This document shows positions 41,172 through 52,130 of a stretch of DNA of 64,000 bases, piece after piece. A model generated the notes under the pieces. The model had not been told where the DNA came from. It ran no database searches and was given only the letters and a program-made list of their open reading frames with translations. Position 1 is the first letter of the stretch; each line of letters begins with the position of its first letter. The stretch comes from an uncultured Clostridia bacterium (GTDB lineage: Bacteria > Bacillota > Clostridia > Lachnospirales > Anaerotignaceae), in the NCBI GenBank assembly GCA_944379995.1, contig CALWGF010000001.1:225006-289005 (forward strand), given 5' to 3'. The translations under genes and the position numbers were made by a program.

Positions 41172-42587
41172 ATGAAAATGGAAGAAGTAGTAAATATGGG
41201 GATAATTTCAATAATTCCTTCACTTTTAGCTATTGTGCTTTCTTTCGTAACAAGAAATACAATAGTTTCACTTGTAGTTGCTTGTATTTCCGGAACACTT
41301 TTAGCAGGACAAGGGCTTTTGGGATTTCCTACACTTTTAAAAGAAAGTCTTGGAACAACAAGTTTTTCTTGGGTAATGCTCTTAAACACATTTATAGGTA
41401 TCATAGTTGCATATTTTCAAAAAACAGGAGCAATACAAGGATTTTCACAGTTTGTACATGATAAAAAATTAAGTAGAAAAGGTGTACAGCTTGTATCTTG
41501 GGTACTTGGTATGTTTGTATATTTCAGCGACTCATTCAGTCCTCTTTTTGTAGGTTCAACAATGAGAAGTATTTCAGATAAAGCAAAAATTTCAAGAGAA
41601 AAACTTTCTTATATTGCAGACTCAACATCTGCACCTGTAAGTGTACTTGTACCTATTACAGGTTGGGCAGCATATCTTGCAAGTCTTGCTGTTGGTGTTG
41701 GTTGTATAGCTACAACAGAAGATGCATCTGCTCTTTTTATAAAAGCTATTCCTTATAATTTTTATCCTATATTCGCTGTAATACTTGTTGGTCTTATAGC
41801 ATCAGGTATTGTAAAAGATTTCGGCCCTATGAAAAAAGCGGAAGATAGAGCTATGAATGAAGGTAAAGTTCTTCGTGACGGTGCAGTTCCTCTTATTGGA
41901 AAAGAACTTACAGAAATGAAAGCATATGAAGGTATTAAACCACGTGTATTTTTAAATTTCATACTTCCTGTGCTTATGATTATTACAATAGCAATAACTA
42001 CATATATTAAATTTAATTCAGCAAAAACAATGGAAGCATTCCTTTTTGTAATTATATTTATGAATATAAGTATGCTTATACAAGGTATTCCATTTAAAGA
42101 AATTATGGATACAACAACAAACGGTGTTAAAGGTGCAATTCCTGCTGTAATGCTTCTTGCACTTGCATATTCTGTAAACTCATTAAGTACACAAATGGGA
42201 ACAGCAAACTATATCGTTTCATTAAGTGAGTCATTTATATCACCAGCACTTCTTCCAGCAATTATATTTGTAATAGCAGCAATAATGGCTTTTGCAACAG
42301 GTTCATCTTGGGGTACATTCGCTATATGTATGCCTATTGCCCTTCCTCTTGCATTTAGCTTTACAAATGATACAATTACACCACTTGTAATAGCATCATT
42401 TGCAGCAGTAGCCGGAGGCGGTGTATTTGGTGACCATTGTTCACCACTTTCAGATACAACTGTTCTTTCATCAACAGGTGCGGCAGCAGACCATATTGAC
42501 CATGTTAAAACACAGCTTCCATATTCACTTGTTTGTGGAGCTTTAGCAGTAGTTGCATATCTTATAATTGGTTTTGTATTCTGTTAA
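41172..42587 (+). CDS. NhaC-family Na+/H+ antiporter-like transporter (candidate lysine carrier)
   Basis: 471 residues, 11-12 membrane helices of the NhaC/ion transporter superfamily. Typical: YFSDSFSPLFVGSTMRSISDK (~117-137), TSAPVSVLVPITGWAAYL (~150-167), TGSSWGTFAICMPIALPL (~377-394) and GGGVFGDHCSPLSDTTVLSSTGA (~415-437). NhaC-like carriers under L boxes have been proposed to carry lysine (LysW type). It lies 80 bp after the dehydrogenase-like gene with no clear terminator between, so the riboswitch should control both. Confidence 0.85.
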   Translation: MKMEEVVNMGIISIIPSLLAIVLSFVTRNTIVSLVVACISGTLLAGQGLLGFPTLLKESLGTTSFSWVMLLNTFIGIIVAYFQKTGAIQGFSQFVHDKKLSRKGVQLVSWVLGMFVYFSDSFSPLFVGSTMRSISDKAKISREKLSYIADSTSAPVSVLVPITGWAAYLASLAVGVGCIATTEDASALFIKAIPYNFYPIFAVILVGLIASGIVKDFGPMKKAEDRAMNEGKVLRDGAVPLIGKELTEMKAYEGIKPRVFLNFILPVLMIITIAITTYIKFNSAKTMEAFLFVIIFMNISMLIQGIPFKEIMDTTTNGVKGAIPAVMLLALAYSVNSLSTQMGTANYIVSLSESFISPALLPAIIFVIAAIMAFATGSSWGTFAICMPIALPLAFSFTNDTITPLVIASFAAVAGGGVFGDHCSPLSDTTVLSSTGAAADHIDHVKTQLPYSLVCGALAVVAYLIIGFVFC

Positions 42588-42595
42588 AAAAATAA

Positions 42596-42622
42596 TCCCT
42601 ATCCTTAGGATAGGGAATTTTT
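42596..42622. terminator. Bidirectional terminator
   Basis: Perfect stem TCCCTATCC / GGATAGGGA, loop TTA, with T-rich flank on + and A-rich on the other side, between convergent genes. Confidence 0.88.
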
Positions 42623-42637
42623 TATTTTAAAATATTA

Positions 42638-43300
42638 TTAAATCATATCAATAACATCTAAAAGACTATCTGCTTGTTTCCATACAGTTTCAAGCACTTC
42701 AGGTATAGGTGTAACAAGGTCTTTTATAAATATAGTTTTTATACCTGCATTATGACCGGCTAAAAGACCATTTTGTGAGTCTTCAATTATAATTGCATTT
42801 TCTTTTTTTATACCTGATTTTTCAATTGCTTTATTAAATACTTCAGGGTCAGGCTTACCGCTTTTAACTTCATCTCCACAAACAGTAAAATCAAAATATT
42901 CTAAGACTTCTGCATATTCTAATATTCTTAATACATCTTTTCTAAATGTTGAACTTGCAACAATGATTTTAATATTATTTTCTTTTGCATATTTTATAAG
43001 CTCCAAAAGACCTTTTTTTCTTAATGCAGAAGGTTCTGTATTAAATAATAATTCGAATTTTTTTTCTATAAATTCAGGGTGAAATTCAGTTTCATAATCA
43101 AAATAATTGCTGTATTTTGCATTAAATTTATCACGAATATTAAAATGAGTTGTACCCATAAGGCTTAAAAAGAAATCCATATCAACAGGTATATTTCTTT
43201 TTTCAAATGCCATTTTCCAAGCCTCTATTACAAGTCTTTCTGTATCTACCATAAGACCGTCCATATCAAAAATAATAAGTTTTGTATCAGTTTTAAGCAT
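42638..43300 (-). CDS. HAD-family phosphatase (beta-phosphoglucomutase-like)
   Basis: 220 residues. HAD motif I FDMDGLMVDTE (~11-21, nucleophile Asp), motif II VASSTF (~112-117), Lys in KSGKPDPEVF (~143-152), motif IV IEDSQNGLLAGHNAGI (~168-183). Subclass IA cap with FDMDG(L/V)xxDTE of the beta-PGM/phosphatase group. Substrate unknown. Start ATG at 43300 follows AAAGGTGG; the frame extends to a GTG inside that site. Confidence 0.88.
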   Translation of the reverse strand: MLKTDTKLIIFDMDGLMVDTERLVIEAWKMAFEKRNIPVDMDFFLSLMGTTHFNIRDKFNAKYSNYFDYETEFHPEFIEKKFELLFNTEPSALRKKGLLELIKYAKENNIKIIVASSTFRKDVLRILEYAEVLEYFDFTVCGDEVKSGKPDPEVFNKAIEKSGIKKENAIIIEDSQNGLLAGHNAGIKTIFIKDLVTPIPEVLETVWKQADSLLDVIDMI

Positions 43301-43504
43301 ATATACCACCTTTCACACATAAAATACATACTGTAACACTAAAAGGGTATATAATTAAATTGTTTTTGTCAAGAAAATAATAGTTTGGAAAATAAGAATT
43401 AAAGAAAAACAAAGAAAAAATGATTAAATAAAAGAAAAATTTAAAAAATATATATTTTTGGTGTATATAAACCGAATTTAACGTATATATTTTAAAAATG
43501 GTGT

Positions 43505-43571
43505 TTGCATAAAATCACAACAATGACTAATATAATATTAACGGTTAGCACTCATACTAAGTGAGTGCTAA
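43505..43571 (+). promoter_or_regulatory. groESL promoter and CIRCE operator
   Basis: Perfect CIRCE TTAGCACTC-N9-GAGTGCTAA at 43545-43571, the HrcA repressor site. Promoter TTGCAT (43505-43510) and TAATAT (43528-43533), 17 bp apart. HrcA would hold groESL down until heat or misfolding stress. The other ~190 bases upstream of this show nothing recognisable. Confidence 0.95.
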
Positions 43572-43607
43572 TAAACAAAATTGAGTATTAAGAGGAGGCT
43601 TTTATAT

Positions 43608-43895
43608 ATGAAATTAGTACCATTAGGAGATAAAGTTATTATTAAACAGATTGAAGCAGAAGAAAAAACAAAAGGTGGTCTTATTCTTACAACACAGTCA
43701 AAAGAAAAACCACAAATGGCAGAAGTAATTGCTGTTGGTCCGGGTGGAGAAGTAAACGGTTATGAAGTTAAAATGACTGTAAAAGAAGGCGACAAAGTTA
43801 TATATACAAAATATGCAGGAACAGAAGTTAAATTCGAAGGTGAAGAATATATTGTTGTAAAACAGAATGATATTCTTGCTATTATTGAAGACTAA
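43608..43895 (+). CDS. groES: Co-chaperonin GroES
   Basis: 95 residues (KLVPLGDKVIIKQIEAEEKTKGGLILTTQSKEKPQ, the mobile loop and roof). Caps GroEL. The ATG at 43608 follows AGAGGAGG; the frame opens at 43581 before the ribosome site and is not the start. Confidence 0.98.
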   Translation: MKLVPLGDKVIIKQIEAEEKTKGGLILTTQSKEKPQMAEVIAVGPGGEVNGYEVKMTVKEGDKVIYTKYAGTEVKFEGEEYIVVKQNDILAIIED

Positions 43896-43937
43896 TTCTT
43901 TTAAAAATATAGTTAAAAAGATAAAAATATAAAATAG

Positions 43938-45584
<1,647 letters not shown>

Positions 45585-45617
45585 TTAAAAACAATTTAAA
45601 AAATATATAATAATATT

Positions 45618-45666
45618 GCCTCATATATTTTGTAAGTGGTATAATACAAATATATGGGGCTTTTTT
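45618..45666 (+). terminator. Terminator of groESL
   Basis: Long stem GCCTCATATATTTTGTA / TACAAATATATGGGGC (one bulge, one wobble), then T6. Confidence 0.88.
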
Positions 45667-45695
45667 GATAATAAAAAAGTTTTAAAAATATTATA

Positions 45696-45781
45696 TTGCG
45701 GTATTTTTAATTTTATTGTAAAATATCCTTTTATATGATAGGATATAAATAGTCGCTTTAAAAATAGTATTGTATTTTTAA
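45696..45781 (+). promoter_or_regulatory. guaA promoter and leader
   Basis: TTGCGG (45696-45701) and TAAAAT (45719-45724), 17 bp apart. The short leader has hairpins ATATCC / GGATAT (~45723-45746) and AAAATA / TATTTT (~45763-45780). It has no purine riboswitch consensus. Confidence 0.5.
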
Positions 45782-45795
45782 CGGAGGTTAAGTTA

Positions 45796-47337
45796 ATGAA
45801 GCACGAATTAGTTATTGTTCTTGATTTCGGCGGACAGTATAATCAGCTTATTGCAAGACGTGTAAGAGAATGTAATGTATATTGCGAAGTTAAGCCTTAT
45901 ACAATGCCACTTGATGAAATCAAAGCTTTAAATCCTAAAGGAATTATTTTTACAGGTGGACCAAACAGCGTTTATGACGAGAAGTCACCTCATATTGCTA
46001 AGGAAATATTTGAAATGGGTATTCCTATTCTTGGTATTTGCTATGGTTCACAGCTTATGTCATATACACTTGGAGGAAAAGTTGAAACTGCTCCTGTAAG
46101 TGAATATGGTCATACAGAAGTTGAAGTTGATACAAAAGATGTTATATTTGACGGTGTATCAGACAAAACTGTATGCTGGATGAGTCATACAGATTATATT
46201 TCAGAAGTACCAGAAGGTTTCAGTATTACAGCACATACTCCAGTTTGTCCTGTTGCTGCTATGGCTTACCCAGAAAAGAAACTTTATGCTACACAGTTCC
46301 ACCCAGAAGTTATGCATACTGCTGAAGGTATGAAAATGCTTAGTAACTTTGTTTATAAAGTTTGTGAATGTAAAGGTGACTGGCAAATGGCTTCTTTTGT
46401 TGAAACAACAATAAAAGAACTTAAAGAAAAAATCGGTGACGGAAAAGTACTTTGTGCTCTTTCTGGCGGTGTAGACTCATCTGTTGCTGCTGTTCTTCTT
46501 TCAAAAGCTATTGGTAAACAGCTTACTTGTGTTTTTGTTGACCATGGTCTTCTTCGTAAAAATGAAGGTGATGAAGTTGAAGCTGTTTTTGGTCCTGATG
46601 GTCATTATGAACTTAACTTTGTAAGAGTAAATGCACAGAAAAGATACCTTGAAAAATTAAAAGGTGTTGAAGACCCAGAAACAAAGAGAAAAATTATAGG
46701 TGAAGAATTTATAAGAGTATTTGAGGAAGAAGCTAAAAAAATTGGTGCTGTTGACTTCCTTGTACAGGGTACAATATATCCTGACGTTATAGAGTCTGGT
46801 CTTGGTAAATCAGCTGTTATTAAATCACATCATAATGTTGGTGGTCTTCCAGACGTTGTTGATTTCAAAGAAATTGTTGAGCCTTTAAGAATGCTTTTCA
46901 AAGATGAAGTTAGAAAAGTTGGTCTTGAGCTTGGTATACCAGAATATCTTGTATTCCGTCAACCATTCCCAGGTCCTGGACTTGGTATAAGAATTATTGG
47001 TGAAGTAACAGAAGAAAAAATTAAAATCGTTCAGGAAGCAGATTATATTTATCGTGAAGAAATTGCAAAAGCAGGTATCGACAAAGGTCTTGGACAGTAT
47101 TTTGCAGCTTTAACAAATATGCGTTCAGTAGGTGTTATGGGTGACTTTAGAACATATGATTATGCTATTGCACTTCGTGCTGTAAATACATCAGACTTTA
47201 TGACAGCTGATGCTGCTCAGCTTCCTTGGGAAGTTCTTGCGAAAGTTACAAACAGAATTGTTAATGAAGTTAAAGGTGTTAACCGTGTAATGTACGACTG
47301 TACAGGAAAACCACCTGCAACAATAGAGTTCGAATAA
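45796..47337 (+). CDS. guaA: GMP synthase (glutamine-hydrolysing)
   Basis: 513 residues. N-terminal class I glutamine amidotransferase: nucleophile Cys in [10 protein letters not shown] (~77-86), His/Glu in QFHPEV (~168-173). ATP-pyrophosphatase domain: P-loop-like [15 protein letters not shown] (~219-233). C-terminal dimerisation domain with [15 protein letters not shown] and KPPATIEFE end. Converts XMP to GMP. Standard length. Confidence 0.99.
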   Translation: MKHELVIVLDFGGQYNQLIARRVRECNVYCEVKPYTMPLDEIKALNPKGIIFTGGPNSVYDEKSPHIAKEIFEMGIPILGICYGSQLMSYTLGGKVETAPVSEYGHTEVEVDTKDVIFDGVSDKTVCWMSHTDYISEVPEGFSITAHTPVCPVAAMAYPEKKLYATQFHPEVMHTAEGMKMLSNFVYKVCECKGDWQMASFVETTIKELKEKIGDGKVLCALSGGVDSSVAAVLLSKAIGKQLTCVFVDHGLLRKNEGDEVEAVFGPDGHYELNFVRVNAQKRYLEKLKGVEDPETKRKIIGEEFIRVFEEEAKKIGAVDFLVQGTIYPDVIESGLGKSAVIKSHHNVGGLPDVVDFKEIVEPLRMLFKDEVRKVGLELGIPEYLVFRQPFPGPGLGIRIIGEVTEEKIKIVQEADYIYREEIAKAGIDKGLGQYFAALTNMRSVGVMGDFRTYDYAIALRAVNTSDFMTADAAQLPWEVLAKVTNRIVNEVKGVNRVMYDCTGKPPATIEFE

Positions 47338-47352
47338 AATTTTTATAAATAA

Positions 47353-47397
47353 AGCCGTTAAAACCTTTCAAATAAAGGTCTTTAACGGTTTTGTTTT
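47353..47397 (+). terminator. Terminator of guaA
   Basis: Stem GCCGTTAAAACCTTT with AAAGGTCTTTAACGGT (bulged), T-rich tail. Confidence 0.85.
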
Positions 47398-47513
47398 TTG
47401 TTATAAAAATAATATTTTTAATTATAATATTATAATTTTATTATAAAAATATATATAATTATTGTAAATTTGTTTGTTAAAATGTATAATATAACCATAA
47501 AGGGGGTATATTT

Positions 47514-49283
47514 ATGAATTTACAATTTAAAAAAGTAGTTTCTGTATTGCTTATGTTTATAATGACATTAAGCATGTCTGTTTCGGCTATTGCTGATGAA
47601 AGTACAACGACAGTTTCAACAGCATATAAAGATTTATCTGGAAAAACAGAAATTTATGCTGTAACAGAAACACCAGGAAATGACTATGTATTTTATAATG
47701 CAAAAAATGAGCCTAATGGTGGTGTATATTATGGTCGTACAGCTCAAGGTGGTACTTTAGCAAATGGAAATTATGGTCTTATAAATGGAGATTATATTAA
47801 AAATGAGTCTATGATTTCTTTTTATTACAGTTTAAGTGATGCTTATAGTTTAGAGTATTGGTCATACTTATTCGGTGATATGCTTAAAGATGGAAATCAC
47901 GGTTTCCTTGTATATATTAACTTTGATAATGAAGGTGCTGATTGTACATCTGTAATAAATGGTTCATATGATGCAAAAATTATTGAAACATTAAATTATC
48001 TTAATACATTGTCTTGTCCTGTATTTTTAAGAATAGCAGGAGAGGTTAACGTTTGGTCAACACCGGTAACACCTGAAAATTATATTGCTGCATATAGACA
48101 TATTGCTACACTTGCAAGAACATATTCACCAAGAGTTGCTTGTGTTTATTCACCTAATTATAGTAGTGGGTACCTTGTTGATATGGATAGTTTTTATCCG
48201 GGAGATGATTATGTTGATTGGATAGGCTGTTCATTATATTATAATCGTTATCATCATAGCCTTACAGGTCAAGATGCATTTTTAGGTGTTGGTGCATATG
48301 GTGACCCATTACTTAATGTGCAACAAACAGTAAATTTATCAAATTTACATAAAAAACCTGTTATAATTACAGAAGGTGGTTCTGCAAATAGTTATAATGG
48401 AACAGATAATTCTGATTGGGCTGCTGACCGTATGGCAAGAGCATATTCATATTTATCTATGGTTTATCCTCAGATTAAAGCAATAGTATCATCTGATTAT
48501 GGCAATAATTGGGAGAAAACAGACTATACATTCTATGATAATGCTACTGTAACATCTGCTTATCAAAAAGCAATAAGTTCAAATCCTACTCTTGTTAGTA
48601 GTTGTAAAAATAAAGGCTCTTATTATACAAAACTTTCTTCTTATACAGGAAAATGGGAAGGTAAAATAACTTTGGCTGCTTATACATATTCTGATGTAAA
48701 ACCAACAGCAAGCTGGTATATAGACGGGAAATGGATTACTATGTCAACAGATTATCCATATAGCTTTGTTCTTGATACTTCAACATTATCAGCCGGAAAT
48801 CATACAATAGAAGTTAAATTCAGTAATGGTGCTTCAAAGGCTTATACAATAAGTACAGGCACACAATATACAGCTTCTAAAACAAATGATAAACTTTATG
48901 TAGATGGTACACTTAAATCACCAGCTATATATAAAATTGAAGGAAGTAATTATTTTAATTTAAGAGATGTTGCTGCACTTCTTAATGGAACAGCAAAACA
49001 ATTTGAAGTAGGTTATAATGCATCAACAAATAGTGTAACTGTAACAACAAATAAACCTTATACAATGACAGGAACAGAACTTACAGGAGTAAGCGAAAAT
49101 AATGCAGTTGCAGCAGCAAGTAATAATAGTATATATGTAAATGGTCAAAAACTCGATTTACAGGTATATAAAATTAATGGAAGTAATTATTTTAAACTTA
49201 GAGATTTAGGAAAAGCAATAAATTTTTATGTTGGTTATGAAAATGGTAATGTAATAATATCAAGCAGTAATTCTTATGCTTAA
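47514..49283 (+). CDS. Secreted GH26-like glycoside hydrolase with copper-amine-oxidase-like C-terminal domains
   Basis: 589 residues. Signal peptide (~1-27, cut near SAIA-DE). A TIM-barrel domain (~70-360) resembles mannanase-type GH26: acid/base candidate Glu in FLRIAGEVNVW (~172-182), nucleophile candidate Glu in PVIITEGGSAN (~285-295), and WIGCSLYYN between. Then an Ig/Fn-like domain (~380-450) and two CopAmOx_N1-like modules (YKIEGSNYFNLRDVAALLNG ~478-497; YKINGSNYFKLRDLGKAIN ~553-571), typical of Clostridial cell-wall-associated proteins. Probably acts on glycans outside the cell; the substrate is not known. Confidence 0.78.
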   Translation: MNLQFKKVVSVLLMFIMTLSMSVSAIADESTTTVSTAYKDLSGKTEIYAVTETPGNDYVFYNAKNEPNGGVYYGRTAQGGTLANGNYGLINGDYIKNESMISFYYSLSDAYSLEYWSYLFGDMLKDGNHGFLVYINFDNEGADCTSVINGSYDAKIIETLNYLNTLSCPVFLRIAGEVNVWSTPVTPENYIAAYRHIATLARTYSPRVACVYSPNYSSGYLVDMDSFYPGDDYVDWIGCSLYYNRYHHSLTGQDAFLGVGAYGDPLLNVQQTVNLSNLHKKPVIITEGGSANSYNGTDNSDWAADRMARAYSYLSMVYPQIKAIVSSDYGNNWEKTDYTFYDNATVTSAYQKAISSNPTLVSSCKNKGSYYTKLSSYTGKWEGKITLAAYTYSDVKPTASWYIDGKWITMSTDYPYSFVLDTSTLSAGNHTIEVKFSNGASKAYTISTGTQYTASKTNDKLYVDGTLKSPAIYKIEGSNYFNLRDVAALLNGTAKQFEVGYNASTNSVTVTTNKPYTMTGTELTGVSENNAVAAASNNSIYVNGQKLDLQVYKINGSNYFKLRDLGKAINFYVGYENGNVIISSSNSYA

Positions 49284-49291
49284 TAAATAAT

Positions 49292-49326
49292 AAAAAGCCT
49301 TTGCATGTAATATGTAAAGGCTTTTT
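49292..49326 (+). terminator. Terminator of the hydrolase gene
   Basis: Stem AAAAAGCCTTTGCAT / ATGTAAAGGCTTTTT (one mismatch), T-rich. Confidence 0.88.
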
Positions 49327-49488
49327 GTTTTGTTAAGTATAAAATTAATATTTTTGAAATTAGAATCTATAATTATTTAAAATTTTATTAATAAATGTTA
49401 TAATATGTGGATTATTTGTAATAATTGAGTTATAATAAATTTATATTTAGGTTACAAAAAGAGGGAGTATTTTTAGAAAGGGGATTTT

Positions 49489-50412
49489 ATGAAAGTATCA
49501 TTGGTAATTATGGCTGCCGGTATAGGTTCAAGATTTGGGGGCGGAGTAAAGCAGCTTGAACCTGTTGGTCAAAATGGAGAACTTATAATAGATTTTTCTA
49601 TACACGATGCTATCGAGGCAGGTTTTAATAAAATTGTATTTATTATAAGAAAAGATATTGAAAAAGATTTTAGAGAAGTTATAGGGGATAGAATAGAGAA
49701 GATTTGTAATAAACTTAATGTTGAAATATGTTATGTTTATCAGGATATTAATAATATTCCTAAAGGATTTTCTGTACCTTTTGACAGAAAAAAACCTTGG
49801 GGTACTGGACAGGCTGTTCTTGCCTGTGAAAAAGTTGTAAATGAGCCTTTTGCTGTTATAAATGCAGATGATTATTATGGTAAAGAGGCATTTAAAAAAG
49901 TTTATAAATATCTTGTTACTGAAGCTGAAAACAACAAATTCTGTATGGCTGGGTTTGTACTTAAAAATACATTAAGTGAAAATGGCGGTGTAACAAGAGG
50001 TATTTGTAATGTTGATGAAAATGATTACCTTTCAGATATTGTTGAAACTAAAAATGTTATGAAAACAGAAAATGGAGTTTTTGCAAATAATACTGAAATA
50101 GATGAAAATTCTTATGTATCAATGAATATGTGGGGGTTAACACCAGAATTTATACAATTATTAGATAAAGGTTTTGTTGAATTTTTTGAAAATGATGTAA
50201 AAAAAGACCCTCTTGGTTGTGAATACCTTTTACCTATATATATAGGAGAACTTCTTAAAAATAACAGTTTATCTGTTAAAGTTTTAAAAACAAATGACAA
50301 ATGGTTTGGTGTTACATACAAAGAAGACAAAGAAAGTGTTATTGAAAATTTTAAAGAACTTCTTAATAAAGGTGTATATAACATCAACTTATTTGGTGAT
50401 TTAATAAAATAA
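49489..50412 (+). CDS. NTP-transferase (sugar-phosphate nucleotidyltransferase-like)
   Basis: 307 residues. N-terminal MAAGIGSRFGGGVKQLEPVG (~8-27) is the nucleotidyltransferase start; NADDYYG (~124-130) supplies the metal-binding Asp; KKPWGTGQAVLAC (~103-115) is substrate-binding. It matches stand-alone nucleotidyltransferases of Clostridia (GlmU/RfbA fold), with a C-terminal part not of the acyltransferase type. Substrate unknown; monocistronic. Confidence 0.83.
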   Translation: MKVSLVIMAAGIGSRFGGGVKQLEPVGQNGELIIDFSIHDAIEAGFNKIVFIIRKDIEKDFREVIGDRIEKICNKLNVEICYVYQDINNIPKGFSVPFDRKKPWGTGQAVLACEKVVNEPFAVINADDYYGKEAFKKVYKYLVTEAENNKFCMAGFVLKNTLSENGGVTRGICNVDENDYLSDIVETKNVMKTENGVFANNTEIDENSYVSMNMWGLTPEFIQLLDKGFVEFFENDVKKDPLGCEYLLPIYIGELLKNNSLSVKVLKTNDKWFGVTYKEDKESVIENFKELLNKGVYNINLFGDLIK

Positions 50413-50419
50413 AAATATT

Positions 50420-50445
50420 GCAGTCCTTTAAGGGCTGCTTTTTTA
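50420..50445 (+). terminator. Terminator of the NTP-transferase gene
   Basis: Stem GCAGTCCT / AGGGCTGC (one wobble), then T6. Confidence 0.82.
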
Positions 50446-50673
50446 TTGTATAATATTCAATACATAAATATATTTTTAATTTTATTTCTATTATAAAAAT
50501 TACTTGATTTAACAGTATTTTTATATATTTATTCGTAATTTACAGTATATTTTTTATTATGGGTATAAAAAATACTTATTTTTATATTGTGCATAAAAAT
50601 GTTATAATACTCTACAAAAACAAAGATATATACATTGTTTAAACATTGTATACAATCTGGAAAGAGGGGAAAA

Positions 50674-51702
50674 ATGGATACATTACAAAAAGTAAGTAAA
50701 TTTTTATCAGGTTATACATCTATGGTGGTAATTGTTATTGCTGCAATTACATTTATTTTTCCACATATTATGAGTTGGGTAAATATAGCATTATTTGTTG
50801 ACCCTTTTGCCAATAAATTTACATGTCAGTCAATTATTATAGGAATTATTATGTTTAGTATGGGTTTAACTCTTACAAAAGAGGATTTTTATATTCTTGC
50901 ACAAAGACCTTTTGATATTGTAATTGGTGCTATTGCACAGTATTTTATTATGCCACTTTTAGCACTTTTTTTAACAAAAGTATTTAATTTACCTAATGCA
51001 ATAGGTTTAGGGCTTATACTTGTTGGTTGTTGTCCTGGTGGTGTTTCATCAAATATTATGTCATACCTCTGCGGAGGAGATGTTGCATTTTCTGTTGGAA
51101 TGACAACAGTTTCAACACTTCTTTCACCTGTTATGACACCGCTTCTTGTATCATTACTTGCAAGTGGTACAGAAATTCAGATAAGTGCAATACCTATGTT
51201 TGTTTCTATTATTGAAACAGTAATCATTCCTGTTGGACTTGGTTTTGCATTAAATTACTTATGGGGTAAAAATGAAGTATTTGAAGATATACAAAAGGTT
51301 ATGCCAGGTGTTGCAGTATTAGGTCTTGCCTGCGTAGTTGGAGGCGTTATTGCATCACAAGGTGCGAATTTCTTTAAATCAGGTCTTGTTATATTTATTG
51401 TTGTTGTTTTACATAATGGTTTTGGTTATTTATTAGGATATAGTGCAGGTTTTATTACAGGTATGAACTATTCAAAAAGAAAAACTATTGCTATTGAAGT
51501 AGGTATGCAAAATGCAGGTCTTGCAACAAATCTTGCAACAACAACTGCACAGTTTGCAAGTGCTCCTCAAGCTGCTGTAATATGTGCTGTATCTTGTGTA
51601 TGGCATTCTATTTCAGGTACATTACTTGCAGGATTTTTTGCTTGGAAAGATAAAAGAAGTCAAAAAAACTATGATGTAACAAAAGCTGGTTCTATTTCAT
51701 AA
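50674..51702 (+). CDS. Bile acid:sodium symporter (BASS) family transporter
   Basis: 342 residues, nine to ten membrane helices. Family marks: MFSMGLTLTKEDF (~60-72), LILVGCCPGGVSSNIMSYLCGGDVAFSVGMTTVSTLLSPVMTP (~112-154; the CCPGG and SN residues bind sodium) and EVGMQNAGLATNLA (~271-284). Most bacterial BASS proteins carry organic anions (pantoate, pyruvate, 2-oxoacids), not bile acids. ATG at 50674 follows AGAGGGG; the frame opens earlier at 50635. Confidence 0.9.
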   Translation: MDTLQKVSKFLSGYTSMVVIVIAAITFIFPHIMSWVNIALFVDPFANKFTCQSIIIGIIMFSMGLTLTKEDFYILAQRPFDIVIGAIAQYFIMPLLALFLTKVFNLPNAIGLGLILVGCCPGGVSSNIMSYLCGGDVAFSVGMTTVSTLLSPVMTPLLVSLLASGTEIQISAIPMFVSIIETVIIPVGLGFALNYLWGKNEVFEDIQKVMPGVAVLGLACVVGGVIASQGANFFKSGLVIFIVVVLHNGFGYLLGYSAGFITGMNYSKRKTIAIEVGMQNAGLATNLATTTAQFASAPQAAVICAVSCVWHSISGTLLAGFFAWKDKRSQKNYDVTKAGSIS

Positions 51703-51716
51703 AAATATTAAAATAT

Positions 51717-51743
51717 AAACTGATATACTTTGTATATCAGTTT
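51717..51743 (+). repeat. 27-bp hairpin, first copy flanking element B
   Basis: AAACTGATATAC / GTATATCAGTTT with a TTT loop, identical to 51966-51992. It follows the BASS gene but lacks a T-run, because element B starts directly after it. Confidence 0.9.
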
Positions 51744-51965
51744 CAGACTGTCAAAAAACCTATTTTTTAAATTTTTGATACCGCTGAAGGATAAAGGGAA
51801 ACGAAGAGTTTCCCTTTTTTAATCCGCAGACGGAATTAACTTCCGTCAAGGAAAACAGCGGGTTTCAAGGCACTTTGTGCTGATGGAACACGTCTGTTTA
51901 TTCTTCTGTCTATTTCGTCAAAATCCTGATTTTGACGAGAGTGTGTCGACTTTTTCGACACACTC
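51744..51965 (+). repeat. Structured intergenic element, copy B
   Basis: 222 bp related to copy A (32252-32480), same strand. Hairpins: GGGAAAC / GTTTCCC; ACGGAA / TTCCGT; GGCAC / GTGCT (GGCA / TGCC in A); GTCAAAATC / GATTTTGAC; GAGTGTGTCGA / TCGACACACTC (GAGTGTC / GACACTC in A). ACCGCTG can pair with CAGCGGGT, and CAGACG with CGTCTG (possible pseudoknot). Several differences from A are paired changes that keep the stems. It sits exactly between two 27-bp hairpin copies, as if inserted into the BASS terminator. No ORF. Confidence 0.85.
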
Positions 51966-52000
51966 AAACTGATATACTTTGTATATCAGTTTATTTCTTT
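51966..52000 (+). terminator. BASS gene terminator (second 27-bp hairpin copy)
   Basis: The same hairpin as 51717-51743, here followed by TTATTTCTTTTCT, so this copy probably keeps the original T-rich end of the terminator. Confidence 0.7.
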
Positions 52001-52047
52001 TCTATAATTTAATTTCATTGTAAAATAATAAAAATTTATACTATATG

Positions 52048-52077
52048 TTGAAATAAAAATACATATTATAGTATAAT
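52048..52077 (+). promoter_or_regulatory. xpt promoter
   Basis: TTGAAA (52048-52053) and TATAAT (52072-52077), 18 bp apart. The ~55-nt leader is too short for a purine riboswitch. Confidence 0.55.
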
Positions 52078-52130
52078 ATCTTTTAATTAAATATACTAAC
52101 GAAATTTAAACGTATAAAAGGGGTACAATT

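Noticed and set aside
45667..45795. Purine riboswitch upstream of guaA (and likewise upstream of xpt and the NCS2 permease)
   Set aside because: The conserved loop and junction bases of the purine aptamer were not found in any of the three leaders, and the xpt leader is too short.
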